Source: Symsagittifera roscoffensis
Taxonomy: Eukaryota; Xenacoelomorpha; Acoela; Convolutidae
Assembly (NCBI RefSeq): GCF_963678635.1
Contig: NC_087064.1
Location: 43,771,159 to 43,835,158, forward strand
DNA length: 64,000 nt
Reading direction: 5' to 3'
Shown here one piece after another: positions 58,001 to 64,000 of the stretch (its first letter is position 1; each line of letters begins with the position of its first letter). The notes below the pieces were generated by a model. That model did not search any database. It was given only the letters and a program-made list of their open reading frames with translations, and was not told where the DNA came from. Position numbers and translations under genes: made by a program.

Positions 58001-59788
58001 TGTTATTGATGATCCACCCATAAGGTATGGATTCATTGTCATTTGTAATGATTCTGCTGCATTTGGCATTTGAGAAAAATTTGAAAGTTGGTTTCTTGTT
58101 ATTTCATGTTGTTGGAGATAATATGGGAGTGGTATTTCATTTTGCATTTGTGATGCTTGATACGAGTGTGTAGTCATTGGATTTTGTTGTTGAATTGGTT
58201 GAAAAGATTGTGTATTAATTAGATTTTGTTGTTGAATTGGTTGTTGATGTTGTGCATCTATTGATTGTGGAGAAAAATTTCTATGATTTGTACGTGTTTT
58301 CTGTATTCCTTGTCTACGATATTCTTGAGTATTTTGTGCAAATATATCTGGTTGTAAGAAATCATCATCTGAGGATAAATAATCCATTTGATAAGATGTC
58401 TGTTTTTTATTTTTATTTTGTTGAAAAAATGGGTAATTTTCACTGTGATCCTGTGGAGGATTTGTTTGGAAATTTATTGAATTAGATTGGGTCATTGGGT
58501 TATCCCAATTTCGAGATCTTGTATATTGGTTAAAATTTCTTTGTGGTTGATTATATGTTTTTGATGGATGTGTATAATTATAATTATGGTCTGTAAAGTT
58601 GTTTCTAGTGAATGTTTTGCGTGTTTTTGATGGTATTGTCATGGGTCTGTATGTTTGGTAATCCATATGTGAATATTTAGGGGCAACCGAAGGTTTAACG
58701 GTTGATTGTAAGGTTACCTGTGTTTGTGAAGGATTTGTATTTCTTGGTGTTGTTAAATTTGGGCGTATTGGTGAAATACTTTGTTGTGTAGTTGTTGTGT
58801 GTACAATTTCTTCATTTATGAAGTGTGATGGTGTCTGGATATCTTGTTGAGTAAGATTCCTAGTTCCATTGAGGTTTTCATTGTGTATAACTGTAGAGTT
58901 TAAACTATTATTTTGTGTATCGGGCAAAAATGTATTATAGTTTAATGGTGTTGCATCAATGGTTAATGGTATTACTTTTACATAATCTCTTATGTAAGAT
59001 ATCGTACTTATTGCTTGACTTGAGATTGATTGTGGGAAGCTTATAAATGCGGGATGAGACCATTCGGGGTCCCAAACATAATCTGATTGTTCTGTGATAG
59101 CGGTATCATCGTTCGAGTTTTGGGGTCTAAAATTTTTTCTTGCTTGTGCAATTAAATCAATATTGTGTGTGAAATAATCTATTATGAACCATGCCAAAAT
59201 TTTTTGTAGATCGTGTTTTGTATGTTGTGAAACGTCGTCTTTCGTGAAATTTTCTTTAATGATGTTTAAATAACTAGAGAGTAGTGTGATTTCATGTCGT
59301 ACTCTTAAATGTTTAGATGTTTCTGTCGGTGAGACATTTGTTATTGGGATTTCGTTTTCTAATATCGAAATATAACTATATATTATTGCGAAAACTTCAT
59401 TGGTGAATATGGAGTTTGCTCTTTGTGAGTTATGATATTGGATGCTTTTTATATATTCTGAAAAAACTTTTGAAAATTCTAAATCAAGATCGTCTGTTTG
59501 GATTGTATATTTTCTATTATTATGGTTTGGTGAGGTGAATTCTATGGAGTAGATTCCATACTGTTGTGTTATGTTGCATATATCTTTTAAGTAGTGGTCT
59601 ATGATTTGTCGTTTGATTTTTACATCGGGGAACTCTGTTTTACATGGACTGATTCCGGGTTCAAATAAATTTACGAGTAAATTTTGACAAAATATGTGTT
59701 GTCCTCTATCAGTATCTGCGTCTACTATAAAAGGAAAGATTTCATCATCATCTGGAGTTTCTTCACCTGGAGTGTGCGTTGAGCTCAT
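51995..59788 (-). CDS. gag-pol: Gag-Pol polyprotein, 2597 aa, single open frame
   Basis: Residues 1 to about 590 are a Gln/Asn-rich Gag N-terminus. About 600-790 is a Retrotrans_gag-type capsid (AAQKWFSVLPLEIKSNW). C842-C845-H850-C855 is the zinc knuckle. About 905-1065 is an Arg/Asn/Tyr/Ser low-complexity region, probably RNA-binding. Protease D1229-S-G has IDFLIDSGAESN. RT has FTTADMNSAYNQMPLD, then the catalytic YLDD (1737-1740). RNase H acidic residues are D1886, E1929 and D1956, ending LPDTLSR. Integrase has HHCC (H2249, H2256, C2283, C2286) and the D2321, D2381, E2417 triad with D-35-E spacing. All key residues are intact. Gag and Pol are fused in one frame, so Gag:Pol ratio control must differ from frameshifting elements. 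The integrase tail lies in the -1 frame. Confidence 0.96.
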   Translation of the reverse strand: MSSTHTPGEETPDDDEIFPFIVDADTDRGQHIFCQNLLVNLFEPGISPCKTEFPDVKIKRQIIDHYLKDICNITQQYGIYSIEFTSPNHNNRKYTIQTDDLDLEFSKVFSEYIKSIQYHNSQRANSIFTNEVFAIIYSYISILENEIPITNVSPTETSKHLRVRHEITLLSSYLNIIKENFTKDDVSQHTKHDLQKILAWFIIDYFTHNIDLIAQARKNFRPQNSNDDTAITEQSDYVWDPEWSHPAFISFPQSISSQAISTISYIRDYVKVIPLTIDATPLNYNTFLPDTQNNSLNSTVIHNENLNGTRNLTQQDIQTPSHFINEEIVHTTTTQQSISPIRPNLTTPRNTNPSQTQVTLQSTVKPSVAPKYSHMDYQTYRPMTIPSKTRKTFTRNNFTDHNYNYTHPSKTYNQPQRNFNQYTRSRNWDNPMTQSNSINFQTNPPQDHSENYPFFQQNKNKKQTSYQMDYLSSDDDFLQPDIFAQNTQEYRRQGIQKTRTNHRNFSPQSIDAQHQQPIQQQNLINTQSFQPIQQQNPMTTHSYQASQMQNEIPLPYYLQQHEITRNQLSNFSQMPNAAESLQMTMNPYLMGGSSITSNKPLMVFTGTDPEYSVEDYLNAVTANLILNIGPEPINTPLHQNWIHRRTALIQTTLDGAAQKWFSVLPLEIKSNWKRFTQEFSKMFDSERNKQQQRVLCNEIRRLPNETIKQIAVRIETLVRKAYSLNTHDYKNTKMTEILMMTLTPQLRKIAIKKRASHPSSIREPDLDFRKLVDKLEQAEITMKLEETENLKLQYVNRIETTPTNINNIQESETDLVEKITEILNIYEKNPNFKGKPSFKKWCNYCRRYGHSISECRQKQQDNQNKPQKYKEPNKSFYQYMKKDQNLPNKTVHSNNSSGKPLPNNTNYTRNQSPYNSSYRGRSPERRNTYNSSQNHYNRPNSRNNYSRSNSNTQRFVSRSNSQSRNNYYPNNQSRNSSYNRNRNYSYNRNRSYSNNRNQNYPNSQSRNNSYNRSNYNRPNNNYQNRSRNNSQNRHSSYNNRYRNYSQSPHRNNNNYNNSNNRHRSSTPKHQRQINQVQSNPETTSDPPGIDDTVTDTLQLNQINCTSSDSESDTENTLSINMIKVENDYESVIYEQPFPSHIYENQSEFLQNYYTTPINSTPTTQETNEINTTDQTNKNTKTKCLNTNHIYQNIQKEQPKEKIWTIPFLLESPRNKEFQPPDLEIDFLIDSGAESNIINIPTWNEIKTLHPKLTPLETSSKLATAQGSTLINYGKIQLFLLPTRTMEQSKILNKPFKQIFHITDIKYNIIGIPFISKYIPTINILNSKILIKDKYTKTKETSLTFFQRLNKQPPFFSKFYPIFNQQRKHLKPLSGYIYNFSIKQVHQYDKEQNKQKFYMSEFEFKPIHKFFKITISSIKYLKNSNSDIISLHVYNNTPYQVTLPLGLLGYCETNATISPIHEKAYRVNNILQLLDICQSTILNEELSINNIISNENRNTDYFTKTPYFKPTFNISNYTEDQQKFLTMFNFQHSQITQDEFEKLAKQLIKYSSVYATSKFDVGKISSSLHLPLKPDAVFKKQRASKVPIHLHDKVNRLLDILEQYNIISPVNKEEQPKGNTFINPVIILAKGESLKIVLDARYLNSLIDESKCNWPIEPIQVILTKINGKYFTTADMNSAYNQMPLDEQSRRLTQFVIGNQQYEFNRLFYGISIGPAAFSAFMSKIFRTLILKKNAITYLDDVFMQSQTKDEMFNVLEKYHQILQNENLKAAPDKSHFFLTRVKFLGHNIERKTITPLKSRIDAIQKLQPPTNKKKIQEFLGMLNFLSKYVYKMQLYLRPFYNILRQQNNFEWNTEHQTRFEEIKKLLTEQISNTIPDSNQPFYAMCDASNFGIGAALLQSHNGTNKMNLISANSRLFTQAELRLSTLMRECTAIIYTLTEYEFLILGSKHPTVLFTDHKPIIFLFTQKSNPNHRVYRFQLILMKFPNLHIVWTAGKNLALPDTLSRNTPPELLTRKTTVEIPKNIKFYLAENEISPRLECKYAVKTDIEQSQINSLQHFPLYLDCQNNHYEVDLLGTSTFKPIPYSQWIKNNTQQKRTKQHPPKKDHFPLIEKEDLTDKINLSGPQTNDSKYTINQVFDLHDPLDTIPLSKLEIENIFLPPTEIITISTLKQYQNLDPVIRQLKSWHKYKTKPIKADSTILGNKTLLRYFRKFNNTTINENTDLLEYNLNESTVPCLPLSMILIAFNISHTQNIKGHSGSEKTYSNFIQNFYFPNAPIWIKVLCNDCIVCQLNKPYPNQKQIAQKQDFKGQSLYFNHRISFDTKGPISPSSEGNSYIMVIVDAFTHYVALNPVPHCNAYYAYTTLYEHWIAKFGLPEILVTDNGTEFINNEIITLCHLYNIKHKPRTSHAPWTNGLVEGMNRSLQEYLRCIINGNDTKYTEWSADVKLFPLAYNSQITTTLGMSPYEMVFNQKPRKSIMFTANSHKNAQGYCQPNKDSICYNLPLHTHDENHFHHPQILKLASGTHTEWILNRDKKHNEIYQKITKKLLQRQNINEQINSRFTPASDLKIGTFVLIPNFNTQKGISKKLQPLRKDHTK

Positions 59789-60230
59789 TTTTCCGTTCGA
59801 TGACTGTTAATATGTAATTATCAATGTGTCTAATTGGTTGATTCCAATTGTATAAATGTACTGGTTTGTGTTTGTACTGCTTTTTTATTCTTCTTTTTCC
59901 TCTTTGTGATGAATTTGAAGTTGTTTCTGAGTCAGAGAAATATAATTGATCGTGAATTGGGTAATTTTTATCTATTGATTCTTTTAGTTTGTAAAGTTCG
60001 TCTAAACTATTGGTTTCTGATTCTGAAAATGCGTTTCGATTTTTTGAAAATCTTTTTCGTGTTATTTGTCTTTGTTTCGTTATTATTTTTCTTTTTAGTG
60101 TTTGTCGTTTTGTTCGAATGTATCCAACTGTTTGTGTATGAGGTGTGATTACAAGGTCGTATTTTTTGTTATCTATTTCACAATTGTGTAAAACGATTGT
60201 TTGTTTATTTCCTAGGTTTTTAAATGACAT
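59763..60230 (-). CDS. 155-aa basic protein ahead of gag
   Basis: Lys/Arg/Thr-rich (RTKRQTLKRKIITKQRQITRKRF) with a Ser/Glu-rich centre and a second basic patch (QRGKRRIKKQYKHK), suggesting a nuclear or RNA-binding protein. It ends inside the first codons of gag-pol, overlapping by 26 nt in a different frame, so gag-pol would be reached by leaky scanning, reinitiation or a separate RNA. Position upstream of gag is unusual for Ty3/gypsy. No family recognised. It could alternatively be an N-terminal Gag portion joined by a shift. Confidence 0.65.
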   Translation of the reverse strand: MSFKNLGNKQTIVLHNCEIDNKKYDLVITPHTQTVGYIRTKRQTLKRKIITKQRQITRKRFSKNRNAFSESETNSLDELYKLKESIDKNYPIHDQLYFSDSETTSNSSQRGKRRIKKQYKHKPVHLYNWNQPIRHIDNYILTVIERKNELNAHSR

Positions 60231-61483
60231 AAGGTTTAGAATGACGGATGCAAAGGGTTGTTAAATGGTTTCTATTTTCTTAAACTGTTAGTTCTTACGA
60301 TTTTTTGGTTAGCTTAACCTGGGTCTATTTGTTCAGGGTTGGAGAGAAAAGTATATCGATTCCGAAGAATGATTCTTTACTTTCTCGTGGCTAGTATAAG
60401 TTAAGGTGTTAACTTACTTAATCTTACTTAGGGGTAGTGATTGTGTTCAAGGGTTGGAGAATAGTAAATCGATCCACAAGGTTCAGGTATAATTAGAACG
60501 CGAGTAGTTCGTTAGATACTATTTTAAACTTACTAAGTCTAAGATTTATCCTGGGTCTGGTAAGAGGGGGGGTCAAGTGAAGGATGAATAACCGAAGTTC
60601 TTCACTGTTTATCCTAATTTGAATGATTAGTTTTGTTTAAAAATTTCTATTAGTCTTGGGTCTTTAGAAAGGGTTGGGTAGTGAATCGACGTTTGAGGTC
60701 GTTAGACACTAATTAAGTGGGTGGGGGAGAACAAAGTTGTTCTGTTTGATCCAAGGATAAGCCTTGATGATCAAATTTGAAATTTAATTAAGTAGAAAAT
60801 GATTTAAGATCCAAGGATAAGCCTTGATGATCTGGTTTTAAAATTAAGTGAATTTAAGTTTTAATAAAATTTTAAATTTGTGTAAAGGAAAGATTTAGTG
60901 TTTTGATGATATTAGTGGGTTTATGATTGCTGTTATGTTTTAGGTGATGGAGCTGGAACAACAGGATGATTTATGATTACTAACCATTTATTGTCATGCT
61001 ACTAATTTTTATTTTTATTTTCCAATAAATATTTTTCAAACATGTTTTGTATATTACTGCAGAGTTTTAGGAAAACGATCTTAGATCTTTTTATCAATCG
61101 TTATTGTATATTAATAATTTTGTTTAGCGCCTGAAATGATTTTGAAGATTAACTTCAAGGTTTTATGTTTGCAAATGAAAATCTAAATTCATTGCAAGTA
61201 GTATTCGAAATATAAAAGTTTGTTCTGGCTTTTGCCGAACTATCATATAACTATACGGCAAGTTTCTACTTTGTCGTATGTCGTCTTTGGTTCGAGGTCT
61301 TCTTCCAATTCCGGGTAGTTCTGTTATGGTTCGGAATATTGGCTCTGATCTATTGAGTCGTAGAGACATTTCGATTAAATTATTGTCGTATAACATTTTT
61401 TAAATGTTTTTGTCTAATTTCTAATCTATTTTGGTTAATTCTAAGCTATTAAGGTCTTGTTCGAGACTTATGGTCGCACCAGA
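60231..61483 (-). other. Leader of the giant element (5' UTR and packaging region)
   Basis: 1.25 kb between the 5' LTR and the first sizeable ORF. It contains three variants of 'gggttggNNaNtaNatcgat' (about 60337, 60461 and 60670) and a 25-bp direct repeat 'gatccaaggataagccttga...' at 60748-60772 and 60808-60832. A 77-codon minus-strand uORF (61163-61396) begins 87 nt inside the LTR. No splice donor of full consensus was found. Confidence 0.55.
61464..61481 (-). promoter_or_regulatory. Putative primer-binding site of giant element
   Basis: Two nucleotides inside the 5' LTR the minus strand reads TGGTGCGACCATAAGTC. TGG complements the tRNA CCA end and the following bases imply a tRNA ending in GGTCGCA-CCA. 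I could not name the tRNA. Confidence 0.6.
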
Positions 61484-61893
61484 TGAGTTAGGACCGAGGT
61501 GGTTAACTCATAGAGTAATTTCGGATAGGGTACACCGTCTGCTCGTCACGCTATCTTATTTTCGGCCGGATAGATTCGTGCAACTTCTTAGTCTAATACC
61601 GATCCTAATCTTACTCTTATACTATCTAGTCTCAGGTTGTTTAACTAGTCTCTGCTAGGCTCAATAGATCTAGGGTATACTGGTTTATTGCGGCTGCTGA
61701 AGTGCTCGGGAGAGTCCAACTAATTTCTAAGTTAAATTCAAATCTCTCTGGTGCTGAAATTACAAGTAACTTCAGCACTTACAAATAAGTGGGTTGTTAG
61801 TTAGATGGATCATGATTGGTTAATATTAAATACTTTACATTGGTAAAACATTTAATTTATCCAATCATAAAATATAGTTTAGATCAGGTTCCA
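61484..61893 (-). repeat. 5' LTR of the giant element
   Basis: 410 bp, no difference from 42971-43380 that I could see. Transcription of the element should start within it and run leftwards. Confidence 0.95.
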
Positions 61894-61979
61894 CGAGCCT
61901 GACTTTGATGCCCGGGCCCGGCCTGGTTGGAGAACAAAAATTTCAAGCCCGTAACAATTTCAAAATTTGGGGCTCTTTT

Positions 61980-62110
61980 CCACTCCACCGCCCCCCCCCC
62001 CCCCCACACACACACACACATTTGAAATTCACTTTTGAAAAACTAGTTCCACTTTGTCAAAATATAATGAAAGTTTGCATGGTGAACAATTTAACTGTTG
62101 GGTGGGGGTG
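61980..62110. repeat. Poly-C/CA tract and interspersed repeat
   Basis: A C run followed by (CA)n at about 61988-62022, then sequence related to 39110-39180 ('aatataatgaaagtttgcat'). Confidence 0.6.
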
Positions 62111-62129
62111 AGAAACAGCTTGAATTTCT

Positions 62130-62470
62130 TGATCTTCAACTGCAGAATCATCTATTGCATAGAAATTACCATCTTAGTGTACACGATTTTGTCATCAGGT
62201 CCACAAACGCGCAATAAAACATGACAGGAAACTCAAAAAAGTCGAAGAAATTATTTGACAGAGTCACAAGGCTCACAAACTAAATTATATCAGATTTTTC
62301 TGTTTCAAAGATGCATTTTTGTAAAATTAAGCCTTTTTCTCTCAACTAAAGAAAAACAAACAAGTAAATAGTTTTTGTGACTTCAGTTTTCGAGCTTTAT
62401 TTAACTATTTAAACACTAAATAGCTTTGATAAAACTGAATAAATAGCTTTACCTTTTAAAAGGTGACAAG
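62130..62470. repeat. Interspersed repeat, right of giant element
   Basis: Diverged copy of 42585-42960 (shared 'gacagagtcacaaggctcacaaact', 'ttttgtaaaattaagcctttt'). Confidence 0.6.
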
Positions 62471-63160
62471 AAAATCTCAAAAAAACAATGCACTGAAAAA
62501 AAACTGAAAACTTTTTAAAATTCTTTTAAAAGTAATGTGAAACCCAATATTTTGCACCCTTTATACTTTTGCTATTGAAGAGCGCGAAATTCTGCAAAAA
62601 CAGAATGGGAAATACCACACTATCTAAGCAAATTACTATGCAGTTAGATCATCAACACTTCTTCAGTAAATCGATGCGTATTGGAGAATCAATTAATGCA
62701 AATTTAGTTGATAGAAAAATTAATTTGAGTAAATTTCAGTCACGAAAAAACAAAAAGAAAAATTGGAGATATTAAAGCAAACTGGACCGAGATGCGAAGT
62801 TATACCTTAACGGAAGTAAAAGCATTAACGAAGATTCAGAAAATTAAAACTTCGAGAACTTAACTTCTATAAGCTACCCGTGCCCAACAAAGGCTTCCAA
62901 TCTGGATAGAAAATTTACATGGGCATTCTAACCTAAATTACTGTGCTTCTTATATGGAAACTTATGATTTCTCATCTAAAAATGTAAATATACAATTTCT
63001 TGAAAAATAGTTTAAAAGTTCACTGCTCAACCGCAACGAGATAAACATTTTTTCTACATAACTTGAGCATCCACATTAGTCGAAGCATTACAATGCAAAT
63101 TAACACCTGTTACAACAAAATTTTCTTTGCATTGGGATGCTACATTTATTTAAAAACATT
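62471..63160. other. No gene recognised
   Basis: AT-rich. A 68-aa plus-strand open frame (62569-62775) is Lys/Asn-rich and resembles nothing known. Confidence 0.35.
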
Positions 63161-63168
63161 AGGACACG

Positions 63169-63245
63169 TGGCCGAGCGGTTAACACAATCGTTTAGCTAG
63201 CTAAGAGGTGGTGATTGGGTCGATCCTAGTCAGGAAAATTTTTCT
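63169..63245 (+). pseudogene. tRNA-Leu/Ser-like pseudogene or SINE head
   Basis: A near-perfect A box (GTGGCCGAGCGGTTAA) is followed by a B-box-like TGGGTCGATCCTA about 45 nt on. The acceptor ends do not pair and the anticodon arm (TTTAGCTAGCTAAG) is irregular, so it is not a working tRNA. Confidence 0.5.
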
Positions 63246-64000
63246 AATTTAGAATAGACTAGACCTAGCTCATTTCTTCGCTTTTTTCTCAAAATCGATA
63301 TGATTTTACATTTGCCATGTTTGGTTTAAATTTTTCAAAGACTTGACTTTGAGCACTTACTAATTAAAGCTTTGGTTGTTTGTGTACTAATCATTTTTCT
63401 TTTTTGTTTTGACTGACTGGTATAAGCTAGTTTTTAATGTTGAACAATTTTTTTTAGTTTCGTGAGATTTATTGAGTTGATGAACATAATTTTTGTCGGA
63501 TATAAAAAACTACTGATAGTTGTTATATCATTTTTCGAAATCGATTGGGATTTTGAGCCAGGATCGTTTTAAAATCTAATTGGGAGTGATGCATTTAACC
63601 GTTCTTGTAGTATAAAAGTTAGTTATTTGGGAAGTTTATTTGTCAAAAATTTTTATCTATTTCGTGAGTGTACCGTCGGAAGAGGACGTCTAACTCGTGT
63701 TTATCCTCGTAAAGGTCTTTTGATAAGATAAGATGCTAATATGATATTTCTCAGTGTTAAAAATTTAACATATAATGTTAATGACTTTACTTCCTACTTT
63801 AAGTCGTAATTTTAAAGTGCAAACATCAATTTTATAAATTGTTGACATTAATTTTTTAAATCTAAATTCAATTAGTTTTGGTTTAATTAATTTTTACGTC
63901 CTTAATTGGCTGTAAATTCCACTAAAATTGTTTAATTTTTATGAATACAATTGTGATTAATAGGACAAAAACTGAATTAGTTAGCTGAAACCTGCTTTTT
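63246..64000. other. No gene recognised
   Basis: AT-rich, no conserved frame on either strand, no PHD-finger exon found. Confidence 0.35.

Larger units (their letters stand above)
42971..61893 (-). mobile_element. 18.9-kb env-bearing Ty3/gypsy LTR retrotransposon
   Basis: Two 410-bp LTRs (42971-43380 and 61484-61893) of TG...CA form appear identical by eye. The insertion is flanked by a 4-bp target duplication CGAG (42967-42970 and 61894-61897). All long ORFs are on the minus strand, so the right LTR is the 5' one. Order: leader, small basic ORF, Gag-Pol, integrase tail in another frame, two tiny membrane ORFs, a Met-less ORF, envelope-like glycoprotein, 601-aa ORF, 1.6-kb 3' region. Domain order PR-RT-RNase H-IN and motifs place it in Ty3/gypsy (Metaviridae). 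At nearly 19 kb it is much longer than the usual 5-8 kb. Identical LTRs and long open frames mean a very recent, possibly still active insertion. Confidence 0.96.

Overview
This window is metazoan nuclear DNA: one multi-exon, intron-rich protein gene on the minus strand sits among several generations of mobile elements. The gene is a ZMYND8-type chromatin reader. Seven exons with GT-AG introns and matching phases encode a split bromodomain, a PWWP domain, a long disordered region, a coiled coil and a C-terminal MYND zinc finger. The PHD-finger exons expected upstream were not found in this window. A metazoan tRNA-Gly(GCC) gene supports a eukaryote. The AT-rich sequence, multi-kb introns, hAT MITEs and an envelope-carrying Ty3/gypsy element suggest an invertebrate, possibly a marine one, but the lineage cannot be fixed from the sequence.

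Layout. 1-6.2 kb is a mosaic of repeats: two copies of a foldback repeat, several copies of a hairpin-bearing repeat ('R1'), and a duplicated gag fragment. 6.24-18.64 kb is a nearly identical tandem duplication (2 x 6.2 kb). Each unit holds a decayed minus-strand Ty3/gypsy element, and the duplicated segment includes the 3' end of the ZMYND8 gene, so a truncated copy of its last exon lies at 12.3-12.4 kb. 18.46-35.81 kb is the visible ZMYND8 gene. Its introns carry two hAT MITEs of one family (8-bp target duplications), a second MITE family, a fossil FLYWCH/MULE transposase, and a 6.1-kb LTR retrotransposon (29480-35589, duplication AGGTG) inserted only 12 bp from a splice donor. That LTR element has a gag remnant, a decayed macrodomain-like ORF and no recognisable pol. 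36-42.9 kb holds repeats, the tRNA-Gly gene and a low-complexity tract.

42971-61893 is the standout: an 18.9-kb minus-strand LTR retrotransposon with LTRs of 410 bp that look identical, a 4-bp target duplication (CGAG), and an intact 2597-aa Gag-Pol of Ty3/gypsy type. It also has an 872-aa envelope-like glycoprotein resembling the chuvirus/mononegavirus-like class, a 601-aa protein of unknown function, a methionine-free ORF of about 375 codons, two tiny membrane peptides and a small basic ORF ahead of gag. Many neighbouring ORFs touch by stop-start overlaps (ATGA, TAA-ATG, 13-nt and 26-nt overlaps), which looks like a polycistronic design. The integrase C-terminal tail continues for about 145 codons in the -1 frame.

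The elements and the host gene share the minus orientation. The ZMYND8 protein would act in the nucleus reading acetylated and methylated histones. The retroelement ORFs would together make a particle (Gag), copy and integrate it (PR-RT-RNase H-IN) and possibly bud or fuse (Env).
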